A stretch of DNA of 64,000 nucleotides. Source: Streptomyces sp. NBC_00433. GTDB lineage: Bacteria; Actinomycetota; Actinomycetes; Streptomycetales; Streptomycetaceae. The number at the start of each line of letters is the position of its first letter. The stretch's first letter is position 1. This document shows, piece after piece, positions 38,542 through 48,400 of this stretch. The position numbers and the translations under genes were made by a program. The DNA is taken from positions 248,001 through 312,000 of the forward strand of contig CP107926.1 in the NCBI GenBank assembly GCA_036015235.1, given 5' to 3'. The notes beneath the pieces are model-generated. The model had not been told where the DNA came from and ran no database searches. It worked only from the letters and a program-made list of their open reading frames with translations.

Positions 38542-39356
38542 GTCAGTGCCTCCTGGTCGTACGGGGAGGTGAGCTGCCGGAGCTGGGTGTCCACCGCGGC
38601 GCGCAGGACGGCACGGGCCTCGGTGCGGTCGGTCAGGTAGAAGTGCCCGCCGGGGAAGACCCGTTCGTGCGGCGGGCGGGCCAGCACGCCGGCCCACTCC
38701 TGCGGTTCCTCGGGCGCCGTGGAGGCGTCCTCCCGCCCGCTCCACAGTTCGTAGTCCGCCGCCGGGGGCGGCAGCGCCGGGTCGAGGCGGTAGGAATCCA
38801 TGATCATCATGTCGTCGCCGAACGCCTCGACCACGCTCTCCAGCAGGTCCGGGGCCTCGAAGACGGCCGCCGGTGTGCCGCCGTAGCCGGTCAGGTGCGC
38901 CAGCAGGTCCGCTGCCGGCCGCCGCGGCGGCGGCCAGGGCGGAGCGGCGGCCATCGCGACGGCCCGCCGCGGTGACGGGGCGCTGGACACGATCACCCTC
39001 GTGACCATCTCGCGGCGGTCGGCCGGCAGGTTCCGGACCAGCGCGTCGCACAGCAGTCCGCCCAGGCTGTGCCCGAAGAAGATCGCGGGGCGGTCCACCA
39101 GCGGTTCCACCTGCTCCGCGAGGGCGCGCCGCGCCTCGTCGAAGGTCGACCGCCTCGGTTCGGCGTCGCGGAGCCCGCGGCCCGGCAGGTCGAACAGCAA
39201 CGACTCGGCGCCGTCGGGCAGTTCCGAGGCGAGCGGGAGCAGCGAGATCGCGGAACCGCCGGCGTGGGGGAAGAAGAGGACCCGCATCATGGCGTCACTC
39301 GCGGACCCGGTGGCGATGCAGCCGTACCGCTGGTCGATCCGTACCTTCGGACTCAT
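38538..39356 (-). CDS. Type II thioesterase (second)
   Basis: A 272-residue external thioesterase with VLFFPHAGGSAIS, nucleophile motif GHSLGG, and the late VFPGGHFYL with the catalytic His. I use the ATG at 39356 because GGGAGGAG stands eight bases upstream; the family-like part begins at residue 24, so a shorter start is possible. It is the first gene of the left-hand operon that runs through KS-ACP to the ribosomal protection gene. Confidence 0.9.
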
Positions 39357-40006
39357 CGAGACGGCTCCTCCCCCCTCGGGCGGCTCTCGCAGCCGGTCGG
39401 CCGGCCACGGGTGACAGCAGCGGTACCGGTTCGGGCGGCCGGAAACAGACCGGCCGGGCGGCGGGTCGGCCCGCTCGGGAATGGCAGGACGGATAAGCAG
39501 GCGACCGCCTGCTCACGGTCGACGGCGCATTTCCTCGTTCGCTCAGACAAACGGGTCGTCAGGGAACTCGAAGCGGCGGTTCCGGCGCCGGCCGATTCCG
39601 GGCCGGGAGGCCGGCGGCGGGCGCGAAAGGCTCCACCCGAGCGCTTGGCCGCACCTTCATCTTGCGGAATCACAGATTCCCCCCAATACCTTTCGCTAAC
39701 CGCTCGACCAACGCCCCTAATCGCCGTACCGCCGGATGTCTGGATCAACGTCTACCCCACGCTTACCGGGCGGGCAAGGCGCTCAAGTTCACGCTCCATT
39801 CACAACCGCCCGCGGGACAGAACGGGCCCGGGTTCGGCCGGGATACCGCTCCACCTCCACGACCAGGGGTTTCACGGAAGCCGCCGAGCACGCGTGGTCG
39901 CGGCCGGCACACCCGGCGTGACCTGGGTCACCGCCGGAAATCCGACGGCGAATAACTCATCGATTCCCGAACAGCTGGGACGGTAGAATCACGTAGGAAG
40001 CGGGAG
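39357..40006. other. 650-bp divergent non-coding region
   Basis: This lies between the divergent thioesterase and transposase-like genes. I find no supported gene. It is somewhat less GC-rich near 39650-39720 (ATCACAGATTCCCCCC, AATACCTTTCGC), which suits a promoter. No good StrR-type box is present. Confidence 0.5.
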
Positions 40007-41212
40007 GTGGGGGTGGTGCTCGCGGACCTCCTCGCGAGGCTGATGCCGCACCTGGACGAGCGGCAGCGGCGGCTGGTCGGCGGGGCGGTGGCGCGTCTGA
40101 TCGGCCACGGCGGAATCCGCGAGGTCGCACGGGCCACAGGTCTGGCGGAGTCGACGGTGGCCCGCGGGGCGCGGGAGCTCGAAGCGGGCCTGGTGGCGGA
40201 CGGCCGGGTCCGGGCGGCGGGCGGCGGGCGCAAGCGGCTTCGGGACACCGACCCGGGACTGGTGCAGGCGCTGCTGGCGCTGGTGGAACCGGTCCGGCGC
40301 GAGGATCCGGGGTCGGCCCTGCGCTGGACGACGAAGTCGACCCGACGGCTCGCCGCCGAACTCACCGGCCAGGGGCACCGGGTGGGAGCCGACACGGTGG
40401 CCGCGCTGCTGAAGGCGGAGGGCTTCTCCCTGCGGGCGGCATCACGAACCGCGGAGGGCGCCGGCCACTCCGACAGGGAAGCGCAGTTCCGCCACATCAA
40501 CACGTACGTCTCCCGCTATCTGGACGCCGGGGACCCGGTGATCAGCGTGGAGGCAGGCAAGAGGGAAGTATCCGGCGACAGGTTCGCCGAGCCCGTCCCC
40601 GCCGCCCGCGGGTGCCCTGGCCGGCAGCAGTGGGACGAGGGCCGTCCTCATCCCGGCCTCCCCCCGGGCGCGGCCGGGGGGAGCAGGCCGGCAGCCGCCT
40701 CCGGCGGACCGCACGGCATCGGCGCGGACCCCCGCCGGGTGGCGGTCGCCTGCGACCCGGACACCGCCGCCTTCGCGGTGTCCGCCCTGCACCGCTGGTG
40801 GGCGGTCGAGGGACGGCCGCACTACCCGGACGCCCGGCGCCTGCTGATCGCCACCGACGCCGGCGGCTCCTCGAACCCGTGGGCGGCGCCCTGGAAAGAG
40901 GGTCTCGCCGAGTTCTCCCGCAGCTCCGGCCTGGAGGTCACGGTCTGCCAGCTGCCCCCCGGCACCTTCAAGTGGGACTCGATCGACCACCGGTTCCGCT
41001 CCCGGACCGACGTCACGTGGCGCGGACACCCCCCGGCCTGCCATGAGGTCGTGATCGGCCGCGTCGGCGTGACCGGCACCGCGGACGCGGACCCCGCCCC
41101 TCCCTCCGCCGCCACCGCCTCCGGCCACCTCGCCGCGGGCCCCCCGTCGGCCCCGCCCGACTGGCACGGCGTCTGGAACTACACCCTCACCCCCGAACAC
41201 CCCGGGCCCTGA
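40007..41212 (+). CDS. ISAzo13-type transposase derivative, probably inactive or domesticated
   Basis: A 401-residue relative of ISAzo13 transposases. The N-terminal helix-turn-helix part is well kept (GGIREVARATGLAESTVARGARELE, RRLAAELTGQGHRVGADTVAALLK), as are the core segments RHINTYVSRYL, DTAAFAVSALHRWW, IATDAGGSSN and the tail DWHGVWNYTL. Against the consensus I remember, the first catalytic Asp (ISVDTKKKE) is Glu (ISVEAGKRE) and the last Glu (IEHRLFS) is Asp (IDHRFRS). The segment after the first position is replaced by Pro/Gly/Ala-rich sequence. I see no terminal inverted repeats. It is either a decaying insertion or a gene reused as a DNA-binding protein inside the cluster. Several GTG codons at 40007-40016 could be the start. 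Confidence 0.72.
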   Translation: MGVVLADLLARLMPHLDERQRRLVGGAVARLIGHGGIREVARATGLAESTVARGARELEAGLVADGRVRAAGGGRKRLRDTDPGLVQALLALVEPVRREDPGSALRWTTKSTRRLAAELTGQGHRVGADTVAALLKAEGFSLRAASRTAEGAGHSDREAQFRHINTYVSRYLDAGDPVISVEAGKREVSGDRFAEPVPAARGCPGRQQWDEGRPHPGLPPGAAGGSRPAAASGGPHGIGADPRRVAVACDPDTAAFAVSALHRWWAVEGRPHYPDARRLLIATDAGGSSNPWAAPWKEGLAEFSRSSGLEVTVCQLPPGTFKWDSIDHRFRSRTDVTWRGHPPACHEVVIGRVGVTGTADADPAPPSAATASGHLAAGPPSAPPDWHGVWNYTLTPEHPGP

Positions 41213-41846
41213 GCCGGGTTCGGGCCGCACGTCCCCACCCCGGATGCTCCGCGAAAGCGGAATCCCGCTGCCACCGCCGGACCGCTCGGCGGCCGCGCCG
41301 GCGCCCGGGGCCGCCGCCCTTCGGCGGCGCGGGGCAGCGGCGTCGGACCACCCCCTGTGATCTGCGGGTCGACTTATTTATCGGCAACTTCCTCGATCGT
41401 TTTTCACTCCTACCTGAGCGGGGTCCGATGGTGCTAGCGTCCCGGCGCAGGCATTCCTGTCTGACCTTGGCGACCGCGCGAGAAGTCGGATTCATCGCAC
41501 GGTCGCAACCCGGTCGACGCTGTTCGGGCGAAAGGGAGGGGCGGCTGATTGTGGGGGGCGTTGGAACAGTTGCCGCAAGGCTTCACCGATGTCGTCGGAA
41601 TTCTGATTGCACGAAGCATCTATTTCGTCATAGCGCGGGGCGGTTCCGCTCGGCGCGAGATGGGCGTCCGGCGTGTGGCCGGTTTCCGCCCCGCGGGCCG
41701 GACGCCCCGAAGGGCGGCCGAACGGCACCCGGGCCGCACCGGCCACGGGGACGGCGCCCCGCGGCTGACGCCGCCGGCCCTCCCCCTCTCCTTCCCGCCC
41801 GAATCGACGCACCCGTCCGCAGCGAGGCTTTGGGGTTGAAGACACG
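41213..41846. other. 634-bp non-coding region before the pathway activator
   Basis: No supported gene. An AT-richer patch at about 41370-41410 (GACTTATTTATCGGC, CGATCGTTTTTCACTCC) is a likely promoter for the activator at 41847, with a long untranslated leader. A short hairpin follows the transposase-like gene. Confidence 0.5.
41310..41328 (+). terminator. Hairpin after the transposase-like gene
   Basis: GCCGCCG at 41310-41316 pairs with CGGCGGC at 41322-41328 around CCCTT, about 100 bp past the stop. Confidence 0.35.
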
Positions 41847-42953
41847 GTGAGCCAGCACGAGGACTCCGCTGTGGGCGGGGACCAGAGTTCGGACTACCTG
41901 TTGCGGATCCGCGACCGGGGATTCCAGGAGCAGCCCGTGGAGCAGGTCGCCGTCGACCTGTTGACGGTGCCTCACACGCCGCGCCTGGCCGGCGAGGATC
42001 CGGAGTACGTACAGCAGCTCGCCGATTGCGCGGCGCAGTTGCCGCCGATCATCGTGCACCGGGCGACCATGGCGGTGGTCGACGGCGCCCACCGGCTGCG
42101 CGCCGCCAGGATCAGGGACCGCCGGCACATCGCGGTCCGGTTCTTCGACGGGGACGAGCAGGACGCCGCGCTGCTCTCGGTGGCGATCAACGTGGCCCAG
42201 GGGCGGCCGTTATCCCCCGCGGACCGGGTCGCCGCCGCCGAGCGGGTCTTCCGGTCGCGCCCGCAGTGGTCGGACCGCGCGGTCGCCGCTGTGGTGGGGC
42301 TGTCGGCGACGAAGGTGGCGCAGATCCGGGGCGAAGTGGTGGAGGGCGACGACGAGGCCCGCTTCCGCGTCGGCCGCGACGGACGCGCCCGCCCGATGAA
42401 CGCGGCCCAGGGCCGGGAGCTGGCCAGCCGGCTGATCAGGACGAACCCGCACGCGTCGCTGCGGCAGATCGCCAGGAAGGCCGGAATCGCCCCGGCCACC
42501 GTCGCCGACGTGCGCAACCGGATGAGGCGCGGGGAGGATCCGCTTCCGCCCCGGCAGCGTGTCCTGGTCGCGGAGAAGGAGCCGGCGCCCGTGGCGCGGC
42601 AGCCCGACGAGCCGGCGCACGAGCGACCGGTGGCCGCCCCGGTGCCGGGGAGCCGTACGGCGGAGCACCCTGTCCTCCTGGACGAGCCGCCGGTCGACGC
42701 GTCCTCCGCCGCGCTGAAGAAGATCGTCAACACGTTGTGCCGCGATCCTTCGCTGCGGCTCAGCAAGTCGGGCCGCAGGTTACTGCGGCTGTTCGAAGTG
42801 GGCGGTCTCGTCGCGGACAACCGCGGTTGGCTCATCGCCCACGCGCCTTCGCACTGCATGGAGATGATCGCGCTCCTCGCGGACGGGTATGCCGAGTCGT
42901 GGCGGCTGCTGGCCGAAGACCTGCGCCGGGAGAAGACCACGCTCGGGCTGTGA
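41847..42953 (+). CDS. StrR/NovG-type pathway-specific transcriptional activator (ParB-like)
   Basis: A 368-residue regulator of the StrR family known from streptomycin, novobiocin and glycopeptide clusters. The ParB-like N-terminal part reads PRLAGEDPEYVQQLADCAAQLPPIIVH, VVDGAHRLRAARI, VRFFDGDEQDAALL and INVAQGRPLSPADRVAAAERV. The helix-turn-helix region is QWSDRAVAAVVGLSATKVAQIR. The Arg-rich segment SRLIRTNPHASLRQIARKAGIAPATVADVRNRMRRGEDP follows, and the C-terminal part is helical. These match the family throughout. A perfect StrR-type box lies in the divergent promoter at 54543, so both biosynthetic operons are plausible targets. GTG start; the ribosome-binding site is weak. Confidence 0.93.
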   Translation: MSQHEDSAVGGDQSSDYLLRIRDRGFQEQPVEQVAVDLLTVPHTPRLAGEDPEYVQQLADCAAQLPPIIVHRATMAVVDGAHRLRAARIRDRRHIAVRFFDGDEQDAALLSVAINVAQGRPLSPADRVAAAERVFRSRPQWSDRAVAAVVGLSATKVAQIRGEVVEGDDEARFRVGRDGRARPMNAAQGRELASRLIRTNPHASLRQIARKAGIAPATVADVRNRMRRGEDPLPPRQRVLVAEKEPAPVARQPDEPAHERPVAAPVPGSRTAEHPVLLDEPPVDASSAALKKIVNTLCRDPSLRLSKSGRRLLRLFEVGGLVADNRGWLIAHAPSHCMEMIALLADGYAESWRLLAEDLRREKTTLGL

Positions 42954-42996
42954 GGGGGCACCTCGGCCGCGGTGCCTCCCGCCGGCGGCCCTCCCG

Positions 42997-43017
42997 GGTG
43001 CCGCACCACCCGGCACC
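42997..43017. terminator. Hairpin between convergent activator and P450 genes
   Basis: GGTGCCG at 42997-43003 pairs with CGGCACC at 43011-43017 over a 7-nt loop. It lies in the 133-bp gap between two convergent genes. Confidence 0.4.
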
Positions 43018-43086
43018 GGGCCGCCGGTACGCCGCCGGCGGGCGCTCACGTCCGCCGGCGGCGCGCGCGTTCGGGGACGGGGCCTC

Positions 43087-44202
43087 TCAGCCCACCGCGG
43101 GTGCGCCGAGGTCGAGGCGGAGTTCCTCAAAGCGCAGATACGTCGAGTTGCCGCCCCAGGCAGGTTCGGGCCCGACCGCCCTGGCGTGCGGGTATCGCGT
43201 GCAGAACCGGGTCAGCAGCACCGTGGCCTCGGCGCGGGCCAGCGCGGCCCCCAGGCAGTAGTGGATCCCGTAGCCGAAAGCGTGCGCCTGCTGGTCGGCG
43301 GCCGCCGACGCGTGGGGCGCGCCGATGACGTCGTGCCCGTTGAGGGACAGCAGCACGAGGTCGCCGGCCGCTATGCGCCTCCCGCCGATGTCGAGATCCG
43401 AGCGGGCCACGCGGGCGACGTGGCTGAGCGGGGGCCGGGTCCTGAGCACCTCCTCGGTGACCGCCTGCGCCGCCGGGGCGCCCTCCGCGCGGATCCGGGC
43501 CGCCGTCGCGGGCTCGGCGAGCACATGGTGCAGCACGCTGCCGAGCAGCGAGGCGGTCGTCTCCAGGCCGCCGAAGAGCATCATCGACGCGGTCGCCAGC
43601 CGGTGGGTCCCCTCCGCCAGGTGGTCCCAGATGCCGCCCGCCTGACCTCCTTCCGCGCTGACCGCGGCGAGTTGCTCGAACATCTCGCCGAGGGCCCGCT
43701 GCGCCCGGTCGGCGGCACCCTCGCGGTACACGCCGTCGAGGAAGGTGGAGACGGCCCGCGTCCACTGGTAGAGCAGTGCCACGTCGACGTCCGGGAGCGT
43801 CAGCAGCCGCCCCATCACCTTGGCCGGGATGACGTCGGAGACCGCGGCCACGGCGTCGGGGTGCGCGGCCGCGGCCAGCCGGTCCAGCGCCTCGTCGACG
43901 ATCCGCTCGATCTCCGGCTCGAAGGCCCGGACCCGGGCCGGGGAGAGCGCCGGGCTGAGCCTCTTGCGCAGCTCGGCGTGGTCGGGGCCGTCGATCTGGA
44001 CGAGCCACTGCGTCAGGATCTCCTCGAGCCTGCCGTACCTGTCCCTCGCCGGGCCGCTCATGTAGAGGTCCAGGCAGCGGGCGAGGCTGGCCGAGGACAG
44101 CCGCCGCTCGCCGAGAGCCGCGCGCGTCGTCGCCGGGTCGGTCACCACCCAGCAGCCGAGCTCCCGGTATTCGACGACGCCGCCCTCCGCTAGACCAGGC
44201 AT
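43087..44202 (-). CDS. Cytochrome P450
   Basis: A 371-residue bacterial P450. The heme loop is FGYGIHYCLGAALARAE with the axial Cys, the I-helix motif is FGGLETTASLLG and the ExxR motif is in TEEVLRTRP. It is about 30 residues shorter at the N-terminus than most actinomycete P450s, with the first recognisable segment at YRELGCWVVTDPATTRAAL; I see no better upstream start because the gene overlaps the AT gene by 13 bp. It probably oxidises the assembled product or a carrier-bound intermediate. It is the last gene of the NRPS-MFS-PKS-AT-P450 unit. Confidence 0.93.
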   Translation of the reverse strand: MPGLAEGGVVEYRELGCWVVTDPATTRAALGERRLSSASLARCLDLYMSGPARDRYGRLEEILTQWLVQIDGPDHAELRKRLSPALSPARVRAFEPEIERIVDEALDRLAAAAHPDAVAAVSDVIPAKVMGRLLTLPDVDVALLYQWTRAVSTFLDGVYREGAADRAQRALGEMFEQLAAVSAEGGQAGGIWDHLAEGTHRLATASMMLFGGLETTASLLGSVLHHVLAEPATAARIRAEGAPAAQAVTEEVLRTRPPLSHVARVARSDLDIGGRRIAAGDLVLLSLNGHDVIGAPHASAAADQQAHAFGYGIHYCLGAALARAEATVLLTRFCTRYPHARAVGPEPAWGGNSTYLRFEELRLDLGAPAVG

Positions 44203-45488
44203 GCCACGACCTCCTCCTTGACGCCGGCGGCGACGGCGAGGCCGTCCACCAGTTCGCGGCACCGCTCGCCGCCGATGCCTTTGGCGTCCAGCAGCGCCAT
44301 GACGCGCCGTGTCCCCTCCACCAGGACGTCGGCCCGCACGTGCGCCCCGTCGCTCTGCGACCGGGACCTGATCGCGTCGAGCATGCCTGTCAGCTCCTGG
44401 TAGGGGCGGCGGACCGTACTGTCGAACTCCGCCGGCGAGGACGTGCGCGGGGACGGGGTCCCCACGGCCAGCCGCAGGCACCCGGTGAGGAAGTCGTCGG
44501 CGGCCCGCCGGTCCACCCGGCCGCCCGGCTGCCGCCTGGCGGCGGAGGCCAGGACGAGGCGCGCGGTGGCCACCGAGTCCGGGTCGCCGCAGGACAGCAC
44601 GGTGAGCCCGGGATGCGCCGACCTGATCAGGTCGCGCAGGACCGTCTTCGGCCCGAGTTCGACGATCGTCCGCACACCCAGGCCGAGCAGTCCCTCGACG
44701 GCGCTCGGCCAGGACACGCACCGGGTCAGCTGCTGGACCAGCCGCTCGGCGGCCTCCGCGCCCGTGCGGTAGGCGATCCCGTCGGTCGAGGAGACCACCG
44801 GGAGGGCGCACCCGCCGGGTTCCGCCGCTTCGACGGCCCGCGCGTACGGGGCCGCGGCGGCTTCCATGAGCGGGCTGTGCGGCGCGACGCCGACCCGCAG
44901 CGGGCGCACCACGCCGCCCTGGGCGGCCAGCGACTCCGAGGCGGCGGCCACGGCGGCCCGGTGGCCGCTGATGACGGTCTGCTCGGCCGAGTTGACGTTC
45001 GCCAGGACGACGACCCGCCCCGGGCGGGAGACCTGCCCGCAGACGCGCTCGACTTCCCGCGGCCGCAGGCCGATGACCACACTCATGCCGCCGCCGGGCG
45101 TGGCGGCCATCAGGCCGGCCCGGCGCTGCACGAGGGTGACCGCCCGCCCGAGGTCCAGCGACCCGGCGCACACCAGGGCGGAGATCTCGCCGAGGCTGTG
45201 CCCCGCCAGCGCGACGATGTCGCCGGGGCCGTCCCGTCCGTCCGCGAGCGCGCGCCAGGTGGCGACGCTGTGCACGAGGACGGCGGGCTGGGCGACCGTG
45301 GTGTCGGCGAGTTCGCCGTGCTCGTCCCGGCAGGCGGCGAGCAGGTCGTAGCCGAGGATGCCGGATGCCAGCTCGTACGCCTCCCGCGCCGCCGGGCAGG
45401 AGGCGGCGAGGGCTTGGCCCATGCCGGGGGTCTGCGAGCCCTGGCCGGGGAAGACCAGGGCGCTCCCCGGGGTGCGGTCCGTGCTCAC
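44190..45488 (-). CDS. Discrete (trans-acting) malonyl-type acyltransferase
   Basis: A 432-residue FabD-like acyltransferase. It has FPGQGSQTPGMG at the N-terminus, the active-site Ser98 in AGHSLGEISAL, the Arg in QRRAGLM, and the His in VAPHSPLM. GHSLGE fits malonyl rather than methylmalonyl use. About 110 extra residues follow the AT fold (from about 320), of unclear role. Neither PKS in the window has its own AT, so this enzyme most likely loads both. The GTG start overlaps the PKS stop (GTGA). Confidence 0.92.
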   Translation of the reverse strand: MSTDRTPGSALVFPGQGSQTPGMGQALAASCPAAREAYELASGILGYDLLAACRDEHGELADTTVAQPAVLVHSVATWRALADGRDGPGDIVALAGHSLGEISALVCAGSLDLGRAVTLVQRRAGLMAATPGGGMSVVIGLRPREVERVCGQVSRPGRVVVLANVNSAEQTVISGHRAAVAAASESLAAQGGVVRPLRVGVAPHSPLMEAAAAPYARAVEAAEPGGCALPVVSSTDGIAYRTGAEAAERLVQQLTRCVSWPSAVEGLLGLGVRTIVELGPKTVLRDLIRSAHPGLTVLSCGDPDSVATARLVLASAARRQPGGRVDRRAADDFLTGCLRLAVGTPSPRTSSPAEFDSTVRRPYQELTGMLDAIRSRSQSDGAHVRADVLVEGTRRVMALLDAKGIGGERCRELVDGLAVAAGVKEEVVACLV

Positions 45489-48400
45489 GGTCGGTCCGTC
45501 CTTCCGGCCAGTATCCGGGCGGCCGCGTCCGGGGCGAGGGTGCCGTCCTCGACCGCGGCCAGGATCGCGTCCATCGAGTCGGGCTCGGCCGCGCCGCTGC
45601 CGGCAGGGCCGTCGGCGGGCCCGCCCGACTTCCCGGCCAGGAAGGCGGCCTGTGCCCGCACGGTGGGGTGCGCGTAGAGGTCCGCGACGTCGAAGCCGAG
45701 GCCGGGGAGCTCTTTGCCGATCAGGTTGACGAACCGCAGGGCGCTCAACGAGGTGCCGCCCTGCGCGAAGAAGCCGGCCGACTCGTGCGGAGCGGCCGCG
45801 CCGAGGGTCTTGCGCCATACGGTGTCGAGCGCCTGGCGGATCCGCGCGGCGTCCGCTTCCACGGGCCGGTCCGGGTCCGAGCCGTCCGCCGGGGACCGGA
45901 GCCGCTCCCGCCGGCTGCGGCGCAGTGCCTCCCGCGCCTCGCCGCGGACAGCCGGGCTGAACGGGATGCGCAGGACCGGCTGGAGGTAACCGACCTCGGC
46001 CAGGTCGAGGCGGGCGACCATGTCGAGTGCGTGGCCGTTCCGGAAGAAGCGGCGCAGCGTCGCCCGGAATTCGGCGAAGTCGATGGGAGGAATGGGGCTC
46101 CGGCTGTCGAACGACCCCTTCTCGTCCAGCACGAGCGCGAGGTTGAGCGTGTGGGTGGGCACGCCGTCGGCGGTGAACAGCGGCCCGACGGCGTCCAGGT
46201 ACTGGTTGACCGCGCAGCATTCGCTGGCGCCCTTCGTCCCGGACAGGGACGAGATGGAGGACAGCAGGACGAGGAAGTCCGGCCTGTCGGCGCGCAGTTC
46301 CCGCTGCAGCAGCCACGCGCCCCGGACCCGGTTGTTGATCCCGGCCTGGAAGCTGTCGAGGTCCAGTTCCTCGATCCAGAGGTGGAAGAGCTGCTTGGTG
46401 AGCATGAACGCCCCGTGTGTCGGGCCGTGTTCCCGGCGGATCTCGGCGAAGGCCGCCCGCACCGACTCGGGTTCGGTGAGGTCGCAGCGCAGCGATACGA
46501 CGCGGGCGCCGTTCTTCTCCATCCGCCGGACCCCCTCCCGCTGGTAGGCGTGCAACTCGGCGTGCTCGCCCCCGGGTTCCTCGGGGCCGTCCGGGGGCAG
46601 GCCGTTCCTGGAGAGCAGCACGACGGTGCCGGCGCCGCGTTCGCTGAGCTCGTGGCCGATCTGCATGCCCAGGTAGCCGGTACCTCCGGCCAGCACGTAG
46701 GTGCCGCCCGCCCGGATCGGGATCTCCTGACCCCGCTCGGTGTGCTGGCGGTCCACCACCTTGGTGTAGCGGCGGCCGGCCCGGTAGGCGACCAGCGGCA
46801 GCCTGCTCCCGGTGGTGGCGGTCAGCTCGGCGACGAGGTCCTGGGCGATGTCGTCCGGCGTGCCCGCCAGGTCGTGGTCGATCGCCAGGTCGCTCACGGC
46901 GGGGAATTCCTGCGAGAAGACCCGGCTGAAGCCGAAGGCGGTCACCCGGGCGGGCACCGCCTGCTCCCCCGGTACGACGCACTCGGTGCGGCTGCTGACG
47001 ACGGCGAGCCTGAGCGGTCCTTGTGCCTGCCGGCCGATGAGGCTGCGCGCGAGGTGGAAGAGCGAGTAGACGCCCTCGCGCTGGGCGGATTCGAGGCCGT
47101 CCAGGCTCTTCATCGAGTCGTCGGCCGGCACGCAGGTCACGGCGTGCACGATTCCGCCGAGCCGCTCGAAGCGCTCGGGGCCGAGCCGGTCCCACAGCTG
47201 CCGCAGCGTCCCGGGGGTGATCTCCGGCAGGACGTGGTCGGCCGGAGTGCCGGCGTCCGGGTCGCCGACGCACACCAGTTCGGCGCGGATTCCCAGGGCC
47301 CGCAGCTTCCGTGCCAGCACGGTGACGGCCGGCTGTCCGGGGCGGGTGAACAGCACCCACGTCGAACCGGCGTCGAGCGCCTGCTCGTCGGCCACAGCCC
47401 GCGGCTGCTCGACCCACTCGACGTCGAAGAAGAGATCGCTGACGTCCCGCTGCGTGCTCACCGCGTCGCCCGGCCAGACGCGCTGGTAGGTGTACGGGGC
47501 CGGCGGCATGGTCAGCGTCCGCGCCCCGGGCGCCCGCCAGGCCGCGTCCCCCGCGTCCTGCCCGGCGATGAAGTCGCCGAGCACGTCGCGGACTTCGTCG
47601 CCTGCCGCGGGCGCCCACCGACGGACGGCGGCGATGCCGGACGCCCGGGTCTCGTCGCCGTCCGCGATGAAGACGCACTGCTCGGCGAGGCTGTCGGGGA
47701 CCTTCTCGAAGGCGCGTACCTGGAGCAGCAGGCCGAGCTTGTCGGCGAGTTCCCGGGTCGAGGCGGCGGCGACGCCGATCCGCGCCGGGCCCCGGGTGCG
47801 GCGCGCGCCGAGGGTGTGGGCGATGTCGGCGATCTCCGCGTCCGGGTGGGCGTCGATCCAGCCTGCGACGGCGGCCGCGAACTCCCACAGGGCCCGCCGG
47901 GAGCCCGCCGACAGCAGCACGGGCAGCGCGCTCCCGCCGTCCTGCCGTGGGCCGGAAGGTGCGGGGGCGGGTGCCTGTTCGAGGACCAGGTGCACATTGG
48001 TGCCGCTGATGCCGAAGGAGCTGACCCCGGCCCTGCGGGGCGCACCGCCGGCGGGCGGCGGCCAGGGGGCGCCCCGCGGGCTCACCACGAACGGCGTCCG
48101 GTCGAATCCGATCACGGGGTTGGGCTCCTTGAGCCAGCCGAGCCCGGGGAATTCGGCGTGCTCCAGGCACAGGACGGCCTGCATCAGTCCCGCGACGCCG
48201 GCGGCGTCGCCGAGGTGGCCCAGGTTGGTCTTGATCGAGCCGAGGCGGCAGAAGGCCGTCTCCGGGGTGTCCTCCCGGAAGGCGCGGGTCAGGGCGTCGA
48301 CCTCGACCATGTCGCCCAGCCTGGTCCCGGTGCCGTGCGCTTCGACGTAGCCGATCTGGTCGGCCGTCGCGCCGGCTTCGCGCAGCGCGTCGCGGATGAC

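Noticed and set aside
39535-39565. Possible second StrR box in the divergent region before the thioesterase.
   Set aside because: GTTCGCTCA and TCAGGGAAC match the half-sites poorly, and the overall spacing is 31 rather than 29 bases.
40007-41212. A mobile insertion sequence.
   Set aside because: No terminal inverted repeats or target duplication were visible around it, and two catalytic residues are changed. I annotate it as a derivative gene instead.
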